Assembly: GCA_950097015.1 (NCBI GenBank)
Contig: CATNEN010000007.1
Coordinates: 6,935,001-6,999,000, forward strand
Source of the DNA: Macrostomum hystrix
Taxonomy: Eukaryota; Platyhelminthes; Macrostomidae
Direction of reading: 5' to 3'
DNA: 64,000 nucleotides
This document shows, in pieces, positions 12,065 to 23,800 of the stretch. Every line of letters begins with the position of its first letter. The stretch's first letter is position 1. The translations under genes were made by a program, and so were the position numbers. The notes under the pieces are model-generated. The model saw nothing but the letters and a program-made list of their open reading frames with translations. It was not told where the DNA came from and ran no database searches.

Positions 12065-13105
12065 GTAGCTGTGATGCGGGTGTGGATAGAGACATGTGGG
12101 TGCGGATAGAGACATGGGGGTGTGGTTAGAGACATGTGGGTGTGGATAGAGACATGTGGGTGTGGTTAGAGACATGTGGGTGTGGATAGAGACATGTGGG
12201 TGTGGATAGAGACATGTGGGTGTGGATAGAGACATGTGTGTGGATGTGGATATGGATATAGTTGTGGATGTGGATGTGGGTGTTGGTGTGGATGTGGGTG
12301 TTGGTGTGGATGTGGGTGTTGGTGTGGATGTGGGTGTTGGTGTGGATGTGGGTGTTGTTGTGGATGTGTGTGTTGGTGTGGATGTGGGTGTTGGTGTGGA
12401 TGTGTGTGTTGGTGTGGATGTGGGTGTTGGTGTGGATGTGGGTGTTGGTGTGGATGTGGATGTTGATGTGGATGTGGGTTTTGGTGTGGATGTGGGTGTT
12501 GGTGTGGATGTGGGTGTTGTTGTGGATGTGTGTGTTGGTGTGGATGTGGGTGTTGGTGTGGATGTGTGTGTTGGTGTGGATGTGGGTGTTGGTGTGGATG
12601 TGGGTGTTGGTGTGGATGTGGGTGTTGGTGTGGATGTGGGTGTTGGTGTGGATGTGGATGTTGATGTGGATGTGGGTTTTGGTGTGGATGTGGGTGTTGG
12701 TGTAGATGTGGATGTTGATGTGGATGTGGGTTTTGGTGTGGATGTGGGTGTTGTTGTGGATGTGGGTGTTGGTGTGGATGTGGGTGTTGGTGTGGATGTG
12801 GGTTTTGGTGTGGATGTGGGTGTTGGTGTGGATGTGGGTGTTGGTGTGGATGTGGGTGTTGGTGTGGATGTGGATGTTGATGTGGATGTGGGTTTTGGTG
12901 TGGATGTGGGTGTTGGTGTGGATGTGGGTGTTGTTGTGGATGTGTGTGTTGGTGTGGATGTGGGTGTTGGTGTGGATGTGTGTGTTGGTGTGGATGTGGG
13001 TGTTGGTGTGGATGTGGGTGTTGGTGTGGATGTGGGTGTTTGTGTGGATGTGGGTTTTGGTGTGGATGTGGGTGTTGGTGTGAATGTGGGTGTTGGTGTG
13101 GAGTA
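12065..13105. repeat. 20-bp array followed by an 18-bp minisatellite
   Basis: Ten or so 20-bp units (GTGGGTGTGGATAGAGACAT) at 12070-12236 are followed by about 48 units of 18 bp (GATGTGGGTGTTGGTGTG). The 18-bp part shows higher-order blocks: the order of variant units recurs at about 12460-12660 and 12850-13040. Three plus-strand frames of 76-296 codons derive from it. Confidence 0.95.
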
Positions 13106-13599
13106 AAGGTGACTGCAGGTAATTATATCAGTGCACTCACCTTGTTCGAGTATCTATTTGCAGGCATCTCTGCCCAGTGGGACCTCAATGGGCTCAGGCA
13201 GTCTCTGCAGATATCATGAAAAATATCAATAAGCCTGACTACTCATCCCCTTTTATCCCAATATTCTGGGGATGGGGAGCGAGCACTGAGCTGTCCAGTC
13301 TCACAGGAAGTTGGGGCTGCGCATTCACAATGAGACTCCATATTGTGAGCTGAGCAACAGGACTCAGATGGGAATTTCCTGGAGCTAACTGGTCCACATA
13401 GCACAGTTATCAATTATTACGCACCAAATAAAATTGAGCCATTGAAATAGGCGAACGCGAGAGCCTTTTAGGACAGACATTTAATTCTGCAAATAGTTTT
13501 CACTCCTGACTCCTTTGACTCACTCGTGAAGGAAATTAAAAATGTAGACAGCGAAATATATTGAAAAATACAGCACCATCGTATACACCAGCTGCTCAC
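13106..13599. other. No gene seen between arrays
   Basis: Mixed-composition sequence without recognisable coding potential, RNA gene or transposon ends. Confidence 0.4.
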
Positions 13600-13862
13600 T
13601 GACTCTCTCCCTCTCTCACAACCTCTCATTCACTCTCACCCTTTCTCTCCACTTCTCATTCACTCTCACCTTTCTCTTCCTCTCTCATTCACTCTCACCC
13701 TTTCTCTTCCTCTCTCATTCACTCTCACCCTTTCTCTTCCTCTCTCATTCACTCTCACCCTTTCTCTTCCTCTCTCATTCACTCTCACCCTTTCTCTTCC
13801 TCTCTCATTCACTCTCACCCTTTCTCTCCACCTCTCATTCACTCTCACCCTTTCTCTCCCCT
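13600..13862. repeat. 28-bp minisatellite, about nine copies
   Basis: The unit contains CTCTCATTCACTCTCACCCT followed by TTCTCTTC. Pyrimidine-rich on the plus strand. Flanking it at 13918-13965 is a short run of TAGTTTTCC units. Confidence 0.9.
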
Positions 13863-14269
13863 TTGATTTTGACTTTGTCATTCTCATTTTTCAGTTATTC
13901 TACCTCATTTTTATATCCCTAGTTTTCCTAGTTTTCCTAGTTTTCCAAGTTTTCCAAGTTTTCCCACCATTTAGTTGGTCTTGTGTCGCCTCATATTTTG
14001 TATTCTCAGTCCGTACAAACTTCTATGAAACATCATACCTCAGTAGTACCTCATTTCAGTAATATTTACACTTTCTAAAGTGTTTTTTTGCTTCGACTGC
14101 GACTTTAACAAGCGCGAAAAATTACTGCAGCCTTTTTCGCAACTACTGTAAGTAGGAAACTACGAGTGTAGAAGTTTTTATATAGAAATTTAAATGCTTG
14201 CCGTCGCTTTGTCTCTGATGGCTTTGAGGCTTTCTAACCGTAGCAATTCCCAGTGATTTCTTCCTCTAC

Positions 14270-15310
14270 TTTTTTGTCCCACTGACCATCTGTCTCACTG
14301 CTCATTTATCCCACTGACCACCTGTCTCATTGCTCATTTATCCCACTGACCATCTGTCTCACTGCTCATTTGTCCCACTGACCATCTGTCTCACTGCTCA
14401 TTTATCCCACTGACCACCTGTCTCACTGCTCATTTGTCCCACTGACCACCTGTCTCACTGCTCATTTGTCCCACTGACCACCTGTCTCACTGCTCATTTA
14501 TCCCACTGACCACCTGTCTCACTGCTCATTTGTCCCACTGACCATCTGTCTCACTGCTCATTTCTCCCACTGACCATCTGTCTCACTGCTCATTTATCCC
14601 ACTGACCACCTGTCAGACTGCTCATTTATCCCACTGACCATCTGTCTCACTGCTCATTTGTCCCACTGACCACCTGTCAGACTGCTCATTTATCCCACTG
14701 ACCACCTGTCAGACTGCTCATTTATCCCACTGACCACCTGTCAGACTGCTCATTTATCCCACTGACCACCTGTCAGACTGCTCATTTATCCCACTGACCA
14801 CCTGTCTCACTGCTCATTTGTCCCACTGACCACCTGTCTCACTGCTCATTTGTCCCACTGACCACCTGTCTCACTGCTCATTTGTCCCACTGACCACCTG
14901 TCTCACTGCTCATTTGTCCCACTGACCATCTGTCTCACTGCTCATTTGTCCCACTGACCATCTGTCTCACTGCTCATTTATCCCACTGACCACCTGTCAG
15001 ACTGCTCATTTATCCCACTGACCATCTGTCTCACTGCTCATTTGTCCCACTGACCATCTGTCTCACTGCTCATTTGTCCCACTGACCACCTGTCTCACTG
15101 CTCATTTGTCCCACTGACCCTCTGTCTCACTGCTCATTTGTCCCACTGACCAATTAGCAGACTGCTCATTTATCCCACTGACCAATTAGCAGACTGCTCA
15201 TTTATCCCACTGACCAATTAGCAGGCTGCTCATTTATCCCACTGACAATTAGCAGACTGCTCATTTATCCCACTGACAATTAGCAGACTGCTCATTTATC
15301 CCACTGACCA
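14270..15310. repeat. 32-bp minisatellite, about 33 copies
   Basis: Units contain TGTCCCACTGACCATCTGTC followed by TCACTGCTCATT. Variants replace TCTCACTG with CAGACTG, and the last few units carry AATTAGCAG. The variants are clustered, which indicates local duplication of blocks. Confidence 0.95.
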
Positions 15311-15816
15311 TCTGTCCCACAGCTCATTGGCTACCGCTCGTTTGTCCACTGCTCATTATCTTCTTATCTCATTCCCCTCTGCCCCTACCCGCTGGCCTAA
15401 GAAATTCTCAGCAGAAACAAAATGAGTCGAATAAAAGTGCAACCGGACAGACTTGGACGGGGCAGGCTAATTAACCATCCAGTCTCATTGCTGGCGTCAT
15501 TCAGCCCGCTATTTTTAGCAGGCCAGTCTAAAGCTTGAGATGCCAGTCCTAACCCAGCCTTTGTTTTCTGCTGCCTGGAAATGCTGGAATCGGACAATGG
15601 GTCAAAGAGAAGGGCGATAAAGCGTGAGCTAAAGCGTGCTCAAGATGGCGAATGAGTCTAAGAAGGAAAGAAAGAACAGACAGAAGAGAAATGGCATTGC
15701 ACTCTAGCCGACCCGAAAAACCGCCTGACAAACAGCGGCTATTTATCTGCTGGTCGCTATGAGCTGGACAGAGCAACAAGCGGAGGCGACTAGGCTGGCT
15801 GAAAATCGCACTGAAA
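15311..15816. other. 5' flank of the Shisa-like gene
   Basis: No separate gene is supported. A minus-strand 66-codon frame at 15397-15597 has no support. Promoter and 5' UTR of the plus-strand gene starting at 15817 should lie here. Confidence 0.4.
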
Positions 15817-18800
15817 ATGCTCCATTTTTCGGATGCAAAGTTCGCCCTGCTGCTACTGGCTGCGGCGGCGGCCTTTTGCGGTGAGTTGCCTAAGACTCGC
15901 CGTGCTCCGAGATCAGGAGTGCAGGAGAGTAGAGGAGAGTGCAGGAGAGTGCAGGAGAGTGCAGGAGAGTAGAGGAGAGTGCAGGAGAGTGCAGGAGAGT
16001 AGAGGAGAGTGCAGGAGAGTGCAGGAGAGTAGAGGAGAGTGCAGGAGAGTGCAGGAGAGTAGAGGAGAGTGCAGGAGAGTGCAGGAGAGTAGAGGAGAGT
16101 GCAGGAGAGTGCAGGAGAGTGCAGGAGAGTGCAGGAGAGTGCAGGAGAGTGCAGTAGAGTAGAGGAGAGTGCAGGAGAGTGCAGGAGAGTAGATGAGAGT
16201 GCAGGAGAGTGCAGGAGAGTAGATGAGAGTGCAGGAGAGTGCAGGAGAGTAGAGGAGAGTGCAGGAGAGTGCAGGAGAGTAGAGGAGAGTGCAGGAGAGT
16301 GCAGGAGAGTAGAGGAGAGTGCAGGAGAGTGCAGGAGAGTGCAGGAGAGTGGAGGAGAGTGCAGGAGAGTGCAGGAGAGTGCAGGAGAGTGGAGGAGAGT
16401 GCAGGAGAGTGCAGGAGAGAGCAGGAGAGTAGAGAAGAGTGCAGGAAAGTGGAGAAGAGTGCAGGAGAGTGGAGAAGAGTGCAGGAGAGTGCAGGAGAGT
16501 GCAGTAGAGTAGAGGAGAGAGCAGGAGAGTGGAGAAGAGTGGAGGATAGTGCAGGAGAGTGGAGAAGAGAGCAGGAGAGTAGAGAAGAGTGCAGGAAAGT
16601 GGAGAAGAGTGCAGGAGAGTGGAGAAGAGTGTAGGAGAGTGGAGAAGAGTGCAGGAGAGTGGAGAAGAGTGCAGGAGAGTGGAGAAGAGTGCAGGAGAGT
16701 GGAGAAGAGTGCAGGAGAGTGGAGAAGAGTGCAGGAGAGTGGAGGAGAGTGCAGGAGAGTGCAGGAGAGTGCAGGAGAGTGGAGAAGAGTGCAGGAGAGT
16801 GGAGAAGAGTGCAGGAGAGTGGAGGAGAGTGCAGGAGAGTGCAGGAGAGTGCAGGAGAGTGGAGGAGAGTGCAGGAGAGTGCAGGAGAGAGCAGGAGAGT
16901 AGAGAAGAGTGCAGGAAAGTGGAGAAGAGTGCAGGAGAGTGGAGAAGAGTGCAGGAGAGTGCAGGAGAGTGGAGAAGAGTGCAGGAGAGTGCAGGAAAGT
17001 GCAGTAGAGTAGAGGAGAGAGCAGGAGAGTGGAGAAGAGTGGAGGATAGTGCAGGAGAGTGGAGAAGAGAGCAGGAGAGTAGAGAAGAGTGCAGGAAAGT
17101 GGAGAAGAGTGCAGGAGAGTGGAGAAGAGTGTAGGAGAGTGGAGAAGAGTGCAGGAGAGTGGAGAAGAGTGCAGGAGAGTGGAGAAGAGTGCAGGAGAGT
17201 GGAGAAGAGTGCAGGAGAGTGGAGAAGAGTGCAGGAGAGTGGAGGAGAGTGCAGGAGAGTGCAGGAGAGTGCAGGAGAGTGGAGGAGAGTGCAGGAGAGT
17301 GCAGGAGAGAGCAGGAGAGTAGAGAAGAGTGCAGGAAAGTGGAGAAGAGTGCAGGAGAGTGGAGAAGAGTGCAGGAGAGTGCAGGAGAGTGCAGTAGAGT
17401 AGAGGAGAGAGCAGGAGAGTGGAGAAGAGTGGAGGATAGTGCAGGAGAGTGGAGAAGAGAGCAGGAGAGTAGAGAAGAGTGCAGGAAAGTGGAGAAGAGT
17501 GCAGGAGAGTGGAGAAGAGTGTAGGAGAGTGGAGAAGAGTGCAGGAGAGTGCAGGAGAGTGGAGGAGAGTGCAGGAGAGTGCAGGAGAGAGCAGGAGAGT
17601 AGAGAAGAGTGCAGGAAAGTGGAGAAGAGTGCAGGAGAGTGGAGAAGAGTGCAGGAGAGTGCAGGAGAGTGCAGTAGAGTAGAGGAGAGAGCAGGAGAGT
17701 GGAGAAGAGTGGAGGATAGTGCAGGAGAGTGGAGAAGAGAGCAGGAGAGTAGAGAAGAGTGCAGGAAAGTGGAGAAGAGTGCAGGAGAGTGGAGAAGAGT
17801 GTAGGAGAGTGGAGAAGAGTGCAGGAGAGTGGAGAAGAGTGCAGGAGAGTGGAGAAGAGTGCAGGAGAGTGGAGAAGAGTGCAGGAGAGTGGAGAAGAGT
17901 GCAGGAGAGTGGAGAAGAGTGCAGGAAAGTGGAGAAGAGTGCAGGAGAGTGGAGAAGAGTGCAGGAGAGTGGAGAAGAGTGCAGGAGAGTGGAGAAGAGT
18001 GCAGGAGAGTGGAGAAGAGTGCAGGAGAGTGGAGAAGAGTGCAGGAAAGTGTGTTTCGCATTTAAGTTCAAAATCCGCTTCTCATTCCCAGTGGTGACAT
18101 GTGATGACTGCAGCACAAAGTGCAACAAGTTTGACAAGAAGTTCAAGATAATTCCTGCGAACTTGACATGCAGCAAGCCGACTCCCTTCTGCTGCTACGT
18201 CAGAGGTCGAATGCCGAATGTCTTCTGCTGCGACAACTGCCGCATGAGCCTTGACTTATACGAATGCGACAACATTAGCTACTGGAAGTAGTAAGCGATG
18301 TGTTTTTTTAAGTGCAAGTTTCGTAGCTTGGTAGTCTGTACCGCTTGTAAATTTCATGCACTTTCTATACGATTTAGACGGCTAATTAGATGGCTGAAAT
18401 ACCCAGATCAGTCTATGAGCAGATTGGTAGATTGGCAGATCAGTCTATGAGCAGGTTGGTAGATTGGCAGATCAGCCTATGAGCAGCTTAGTAGATTGGC
18501 AGATAAGTAAGTCTCTGAGCCATGAGCAGCTCATCACCTTCTCCTATCGTTTCCGCCGCAGCGTGGGCTACTCCATAGGCGGCCTGGTGCTTCTCTTCCT
18601 GCTGGCAGGCCTGATCTTCGGCCTGGTGAAGCTGGTGAAGTCCCTCTGCTGCAAGCACCGTTCAACAGTTGCCAGCTCCGCCGCGGTCGCTACCAGCTCC
18701 GCCGACTATCCCAGGAACATCGAATCGGTGCCCGAGTGGCAGCAGCCGCCTAAGAAGCCGCCGGAGTACTACGACATCTTCACCGTCAGCCCGCCGCCGA

Positions 18801-18829
18801 CCTACAAGGAGAGGCCGGATAGCGCCTAG
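15817..18829 (+). CDS. Type I membrane protein, Shisa-like, with PPxY tail
   Basis: Three exons join in phase: 15817-15880, 18092-18290 and 18562-18829, giving 176 residues. Exon 1 encodes a signal peptide (hydrophobic FALLLLAAAAAFC). Exon 2 encodes a cysteine-rich ectodomain of about 65 residues with ten cysteines, including CDDCSTKC and FCC...FCCDNC. Exon 3 encodes one membrane helix (about residues 93-110, GGLVLLFLLAGLIFGLV) and a 65-residue cytoplasmic tail ending in PPEYY and PPPTY, PPxY-type sites that bind WW domains. The order signal peptide, Cys-rich domain, helix, proline-rich PPxY tail matches Shisa and related adaptor proteins, which act in the secretory pathway or as receptor auxiliaries. 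The cysteine spacing is not an exact Shisa match, so the family call is tentative; WBP1/VOPP1-type proteins are alternatives. Intron 1 (15881-18091) is almost entirely a 10-bp repeat. Confidence 0.72.
15920..18050. repeat. 10-bp minisatellite with higher-order structure, about 210 copies
   Basis: The unit is GTGCAGGAGA with variants GTAGAGGAGA, GTGGAGAAGA and GTGCAGTAGA. Variant order repeats over long blocks, for example the stretch from about 16500 recurs near 17010, 17400 and 17680, so large segments were duplicated after the unit array formed. It fills intron 1 of the Shisa-like gene. Frames of up to 875 codons on the minus strand and many on the plus strand are artefacts. Confidence 0.97.
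18412..18505. repeat. Short 32-bp repeat in intron 2 of the Shisa-like gene
   Basis: Three imperfect units share GATCAGTCTATGAGCAG and TTGGTAGATTGGCA. A small array at an early stage compared with its neighbours. Confidence 0.85.
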
Positions 18830-18837
18830 GGATGAGT

Positions 18838-19270
18838 GACGCTTCAGTGACGTTTTAATGACGCTTCAGTGACGCTTCAGGGACGCTTTAGTGTCGCTTC
18901 AGTGTCGCTTCAGTGACGCTTCAGTGACGCTTCAGTGACGCTTCACTGACGCTTCAGGGACGCTTTAGTGTCGCTTCAGTGTCGCTTCAGTGACGCTTAA
19001 GTGACGCTTCAGTGACGCTTAAGTGACGCTTCAGTGACGCTTCAGTGACGCTTCAGGGACGCTTTAGTGTCGCTTCAGTGTCGCTTCAGTGACGCTTCAG
19101 TGACGCTTTAGTTTCGCTTCAGTGTCGCTTCAGTGACGCTTAAGTGACGCTTAAGTGACGCTTCAGTGACGCTTCAGTGACGCTTCAGGGACGCTTCAGT
19201 GTCGCTTCAGTGTCGCTTCAGTGACGCTTCAGTGACGCTTCAGTGACGCTTCAGTGACGCTTCAGTGTCA
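18838..19270. repeat. 11-bp minisatellite, about 39 copies
   Basis: The unit is GTGACGCTTCA with GTGTCGCTTCA, GGGACGCTTTA and GTGACGCTTAA variants. It begins about ten bases after the stop codon of the Shisa-like gene, so it probably forms part of the 3' UTR if the transcript reads through it. Confidence 0.95.
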
Positions 19271-19780
19271 CTGGTTGTTTGGTTGGTTGTTTTAATTAAT
19301 ATAATTACTAAAAGCTTCAGAAGTGCTATTAGTATATTTCCCACACTATATTGTGCTTTAGAAAGCCAAAACTCTGCAAACCACTCGTAACTTCCAACAT
19401 GTATCTTTGTCATTCTGTTTAAAAAAATTCGTTTTTTACCATTTTTATCAGTCATCTATTTTCAGAATTAAGAATAAAAATATTTTTATAGTACCGGTAC
19501 TATAGTACTCTTTTCATTTTACTTAGGGCAATAAAGATTGAAAATTATTTTATTGCAACTTGAGAATATCTTGTGAAAAGTATGTTCATAAATAAAGTTA
19601 CGTTTTTTACATTTTTATATCCTGTCTGACAGACTTGTTCTTTCTAACAATCCGATTCACTGAGAAAGCATGCTTGTACTATTAAAGTAGCCACTTTAGT
19701 AAACACCTCCCTTCATTGTCAGCCACCCACATCATACTAAACTAACAGATTCTTTTCCATTCTCACCCATTCTATTGGGG
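19271..19780. other. AT-rich intergenic sequence with a perfect palindrome
   Basis: No gene is seen. An 18-bp perfect palindrome (TATAGTACCGGTACTATA) lies at 19487-19504. The short minus-strand frame at 19240-19455 has no support. Confidence 0.45.
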
Positions 19781-20150
19781 GTCGGTGGCAGAGCGGTTAA
19801 CGCGTTTGTCTCTCGCACCAAGGTCCCTGAGTTCGATTCCACGGCGAGGCCACATTTATTTTGGGCGCAGCCGCGGAGAGAAGGCTTGGAGGCTTGTCGT
19901 GCAATTTACACCCTTGAGGGCCAACCTCCAAGGCACAGTAAACTGCCTGACGATGAGAAAGTCAGGGCAGATGTACACACCTGTGTGAGCGTGTGCCTGC
20001 GTACAGTATCTGTGTGTGCGTGTGTGCTCAGGAGTCAGCGAAATGGGCAGAATTGCCTCCTCGCTGGCTGCGGGTCTAGTGTCACCAAATGATGTGCCAT
20101 TGCCCGCAGCCCTCCTGCAATTATTATTATTATTATTATTATCATTATAC
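19781..20150 (+). mobile_element. SINE-1, tRNA-derived, fullest copy
   Basis: The head has an A box TGGCAGAGCGG (19786-19796) and a B box GTTCGATTCC (19831-19840), spaced as in a tRNA promoter. It is followed by a unique body containing GGCTTGTCGTGCAATTTAC and GGGCAGAATTGCCTCCTCGC and a 3' tail of ATT repeats at about 20120-20145. Related copies lie at about 34010-34447, 38890-39130 (minus) and 48473-48800. I read it as a SINE, not a tRNA gene, because the head does not fold into a complete cloverleaf and is always followed by the same body. Confidence 0.75.
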
Positions 20151-20500
20151 CCATTCTATTCCATTCTTACTTATTCCATTCCATTCTTACTTATTCCATT
20201 CCATTCTCACCCATTCTATTCCATTCTTACTTATTCCATTCCATTCTCACCCATTCTATTCCATTCTTACTTATTCCATTCCATTCTCACCCATTCTATT
20301 CCATTCTCACCCATTCCATTCCATTCTCACCCATTCTATTCCATTGTCACCCATTCTATTCCATTGTCACCCATTCCATTCCATTCTCACCCATCCATTC
20401 CATTGTCACCCATTCCATTCCATTCTCACCCATTCCATTCCATTGTCACCCATTCTATTCCATTCTCACCCATTCCATCCCATTTTTCCTATTCCATTCT
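20150..20500. repeat. 20-bp minisatellite (CCATTCTCACCCATTCTATT)
   Basis: About seventeen units with C/T and C/G variants follow directly on the ATT tail of SINE-1, suggesting that the array grew from the tail or the insertion site. Plus-strand frames of 166 and 204 codons derive from it. Confidence 0.92.
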
Positions 20501-20887
20501 ATTTTTACCTAATCCAACCCATTCTCACCAATTCCATTCATTTTCGCCCACAAACACATTCCACGCTCAACTTAGGCGTACAAAAGTGAAAGAACAAGTA
20601 ATTATTAATATAAATATTAAATATTTGTAATTTTGTAAATAAAAAATTCATATTAGGTAATAATTAATTAAATAAAGCAGGTAATTTATTCTCCTCGACG
20701 ACATTTACCAATCTGAGAAAAGCCGAGTGAAAAAATGTATGTTATTAACAAAATCGTTTATGAGAAAATGTTTCGAAATATTGTCACAATCCTAAGAAAG
20801 AATGATGTTGTCACCCAGATTTTTAAAAAATAATATTCGAATCCATAATTAAGTATTGTGCAGGTTGTTTGTGAGGCCAACCGTCTT
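20501..20887. other. 3' flank of DSL-ligand gene A
   Basis: AT-rich. On the minus strand an AATAAA (plus-strand TTTATT at 20685-20690) lies about 200 bases after the stop codon at 20888 and is a candidate poly(A) signal. Confidence 0.45.
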
Positions 20888-23800
20888 TCAACCGTCGGCT
20901 ACGTAAGCGTTGTTCTCCTGCTCGGCGCTGACCGCCTCATAGACCTCACCAGCATCGTCTGCCTCCACATAGACGCTGGGCCTGGTTTAAATAAAAATAG
21001 AGCTCAGTAGTGCATTTCCCCATTCACTCTACTAATAGTCGGTCAGTAGTGAATTGGAATTTAGAAAAATAGATTTATTTGTACGCAGAAGTAAAAAAGA
21101 CTCACACTTGGTCCGTGCGGACGGCCTCGCTGTTGCTGTACGCTGCGTTTGGGAATCCTTCTGTGTTGGCATCTCCCGGCGCAGACCTGGTCACGGTTCA
21201 ATAATTAATCACGATTCAGTGATGACAGTGATGTCAGTGATGGAATATTATGAGGAGCATTTGCAAAGCGAATTGTGTGTTGCGAATGATAAAAAGTTAC
21301 ACTGCTTAAAATTTGTCTTCCAAAAGACGGCTGTAGCCCAGTGGTTAGAAATTCGGAATTCTTGCTGAAAGGTTTGAAGTTCGAATCTCACAGCCCGGGC
21401 AGGAGGTTCGCATCCTATAGCAGGGCATTTTTATTGCTGATGCTTCGGTTCATTCGGATAAAAATGGGTTCCAGCATTGCTTGAGTATTGCGGTGGGCTG
21501 TGGCCATGTCCATAGACTAAAAAGCTGTGACACTGCCTGTACGTCTGTCCTTGCGAGGTTAGGTTTCAGTGAGTAGGTACCCAAAGTGCTAGATTTGGTT
21601 TGGCTTCTGCATCAAACCTTTACGCCAAGCAGAAGCTCTCCACTCACTCAGCGGGAAGTTGACCACGGCGCACAAGGTGGAGGACCAGAAAGACGGCAGC
21701 TCCGGCGAGCAACAAGAAGCCGATGGCGCAACCGGCCGCTAAGCCGGCCACTGCGCCTGTCGGAAGAACCGATTCACCTGCTGCATCGGCGAACAAATTA
21801 GTGACGTTGGCTGCTGTTTGCATGCGGTCCTCGCAGGTCGGTCCGGCAAAGCCTGGCGGGCAGGCGCAGGTGAAGCCGGAGACACCGCCGGTGCAGTTGC
21901 CGCCGTTGCGGCAGGGCCTGCTGGCACAGTAGTCGGGTCGGGCGGTCTCGCAGAGGCTGCCGTAGAACTCTGGCGGGCAAGTGCAGGTGAAGCCGGAGAC
22001 ACCGCCGGTGCAGTTGCCGCCGTTTCGGCAGGGCCCGCTGGCACAGTAGTCGGGTCGGGCGGTCTCGCAGAGGCTGCCGTAGAACTCTGGCGGGCAGGTG
22101 CAGGTGAACTCGGCGACGGCGGTGGCGTTGTTGCTACAGGTGGCGCCGTTCCGGCAGGGGCTGCTGTAGCACGGTATGGCGATCTCGCAGAACTTTCCAT
22201 CGAAGCCATCAGTGCAGTTGCACTCAGGAGAATCGTCAGTTGGGCTGATCAGGCAGGTGCCATTGTTCTCACAGACCGTGCCATTGCATCGATCGATCTC
22301 GCAGAGGTCGCCGGTAAACTGAGCGTCAGTGCAGTTGCAGTGGAAACCGCCGTAGGTGTTTAGGCAGGGCATGTCGTTGCTGCATGGGTTGCCGACGGCG
22401 CACTCGTCGACGTCGATGTCGCAGAGGTCGCCGATGAACTTTGCGTCAGTACAGTTGCAGCGGAAACCGCCGTAGGTGTTCAGGCAGGGCATGCCATTGC
22501 TGCATGGGTTGCCGACGGCGCACTCGTCGACGTCGATGTCGCAGAGGTCGCCGATGAACTTGGCGTCAGTACAGTTGCAGCGGAAACCGCCGTAGGTGTT
22601 CAGGCAGGGCATGCCGTTGCTGCAAGGCTTGCCGACGGCGCACTCGTCCACATCGACGTCGCAGCGGTTGCCGGTGAACTGGGGCGGGCAGCGGCACCGA
22701 GGCTGCTTGGCCCCGTCCAGCACGCACTGGCCGCCGTTGACGCACGGGTTGCGGTAGATGCAGGGGTCGCGGTACAGCTCACAGTTCGTGCCGGCGAAGT
22801 CTGCGGGGCACTGGCACGAGTAGGACTCGCCGACTGGCACGCAGGTGGCGCCATTCTGGCAGACGCCGGTGCTGCACGGATGCGGCGTCTTGCAGTCGGT
22901 GGAGGGGCCGACCCAGCCTGGAAGGCAGAAGTACAGGGGACAGATAATATGACGCAGATATGACAGGTGACAGAGATTATAAGAAACAGATATGACAGGT
23001 GACAGAGATTATATGAAACAGATGACAGGTGACAGAGATTATATGAAACAGATATGACAGGTGTCAGAGATTATATGAAACAGATATGACAGGTGACAGA
23101 GATTATATGAAACAGATATGACAGGTGACAGAGATTATAAGAAACAGATATGACAGGTGACAGAGATTATATGAAACAGATATGACAGGTGACAGAGATT
23201 ATATGAAACAGATATGACAGGTGACAGAGATTATATGAAACAGATATGACAGGTGACAGAGATTATATGAAACAGATATGACAGGTGACAGAGATTATAT
23301 GAAACAGATATGACAGGTGACAGAGATTATATGAAACAGATATGACAGGTGACAGAGATTATATGAAACAGATATGACAGATGACAGAGATTATATGAAA
23401 CAGATATGACAGGTGACAGAGATTATATGAAACAGATGTAACAGGTGACAGGTTACGGTAAAACGGTAACTCACCAGCACGGCAGACTTTCTCCCCATTG
23501 AGGTTGCAGGTGTAGTGCCCACCAAAGGCGCTGTCCTGCGCCAGGCAGTAGGTGTTGCACAGCGAGTCGTAGAAGTTCGGGTGGCAGACGAACCAGTAAT
23601 TGAGCGACAGGCTGGAGAATGCAATGCGTCAGGGAATGCAGTCACAAGTGTGTAGAATTTCTAAACGGAACAGACTATCCCTCGGATAGTTAATGTGCTT
23701 ACGTGTGACCCATATAAGCGCTGACCATTGTTAGCGACTTCACATCCGTCCCGAAGGCATTCAGTTTTGCTGAGAACACGTCCATGAGGTCATGCGCGTT

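Noticed and set aside
15549-18176. 875-codon and 723-codon minus-strand frames (LLHSPALFS-type repeats)
   Set aside because: Pure products of the 10-bp array in an intron of a plus-strand gene, without any domain.
19781-19860. tRNA gene
   Set aside because: A and B boxes are present but the sequence continues into the SINE-1 body found elsewhere and no complete cloverleaf is formed.
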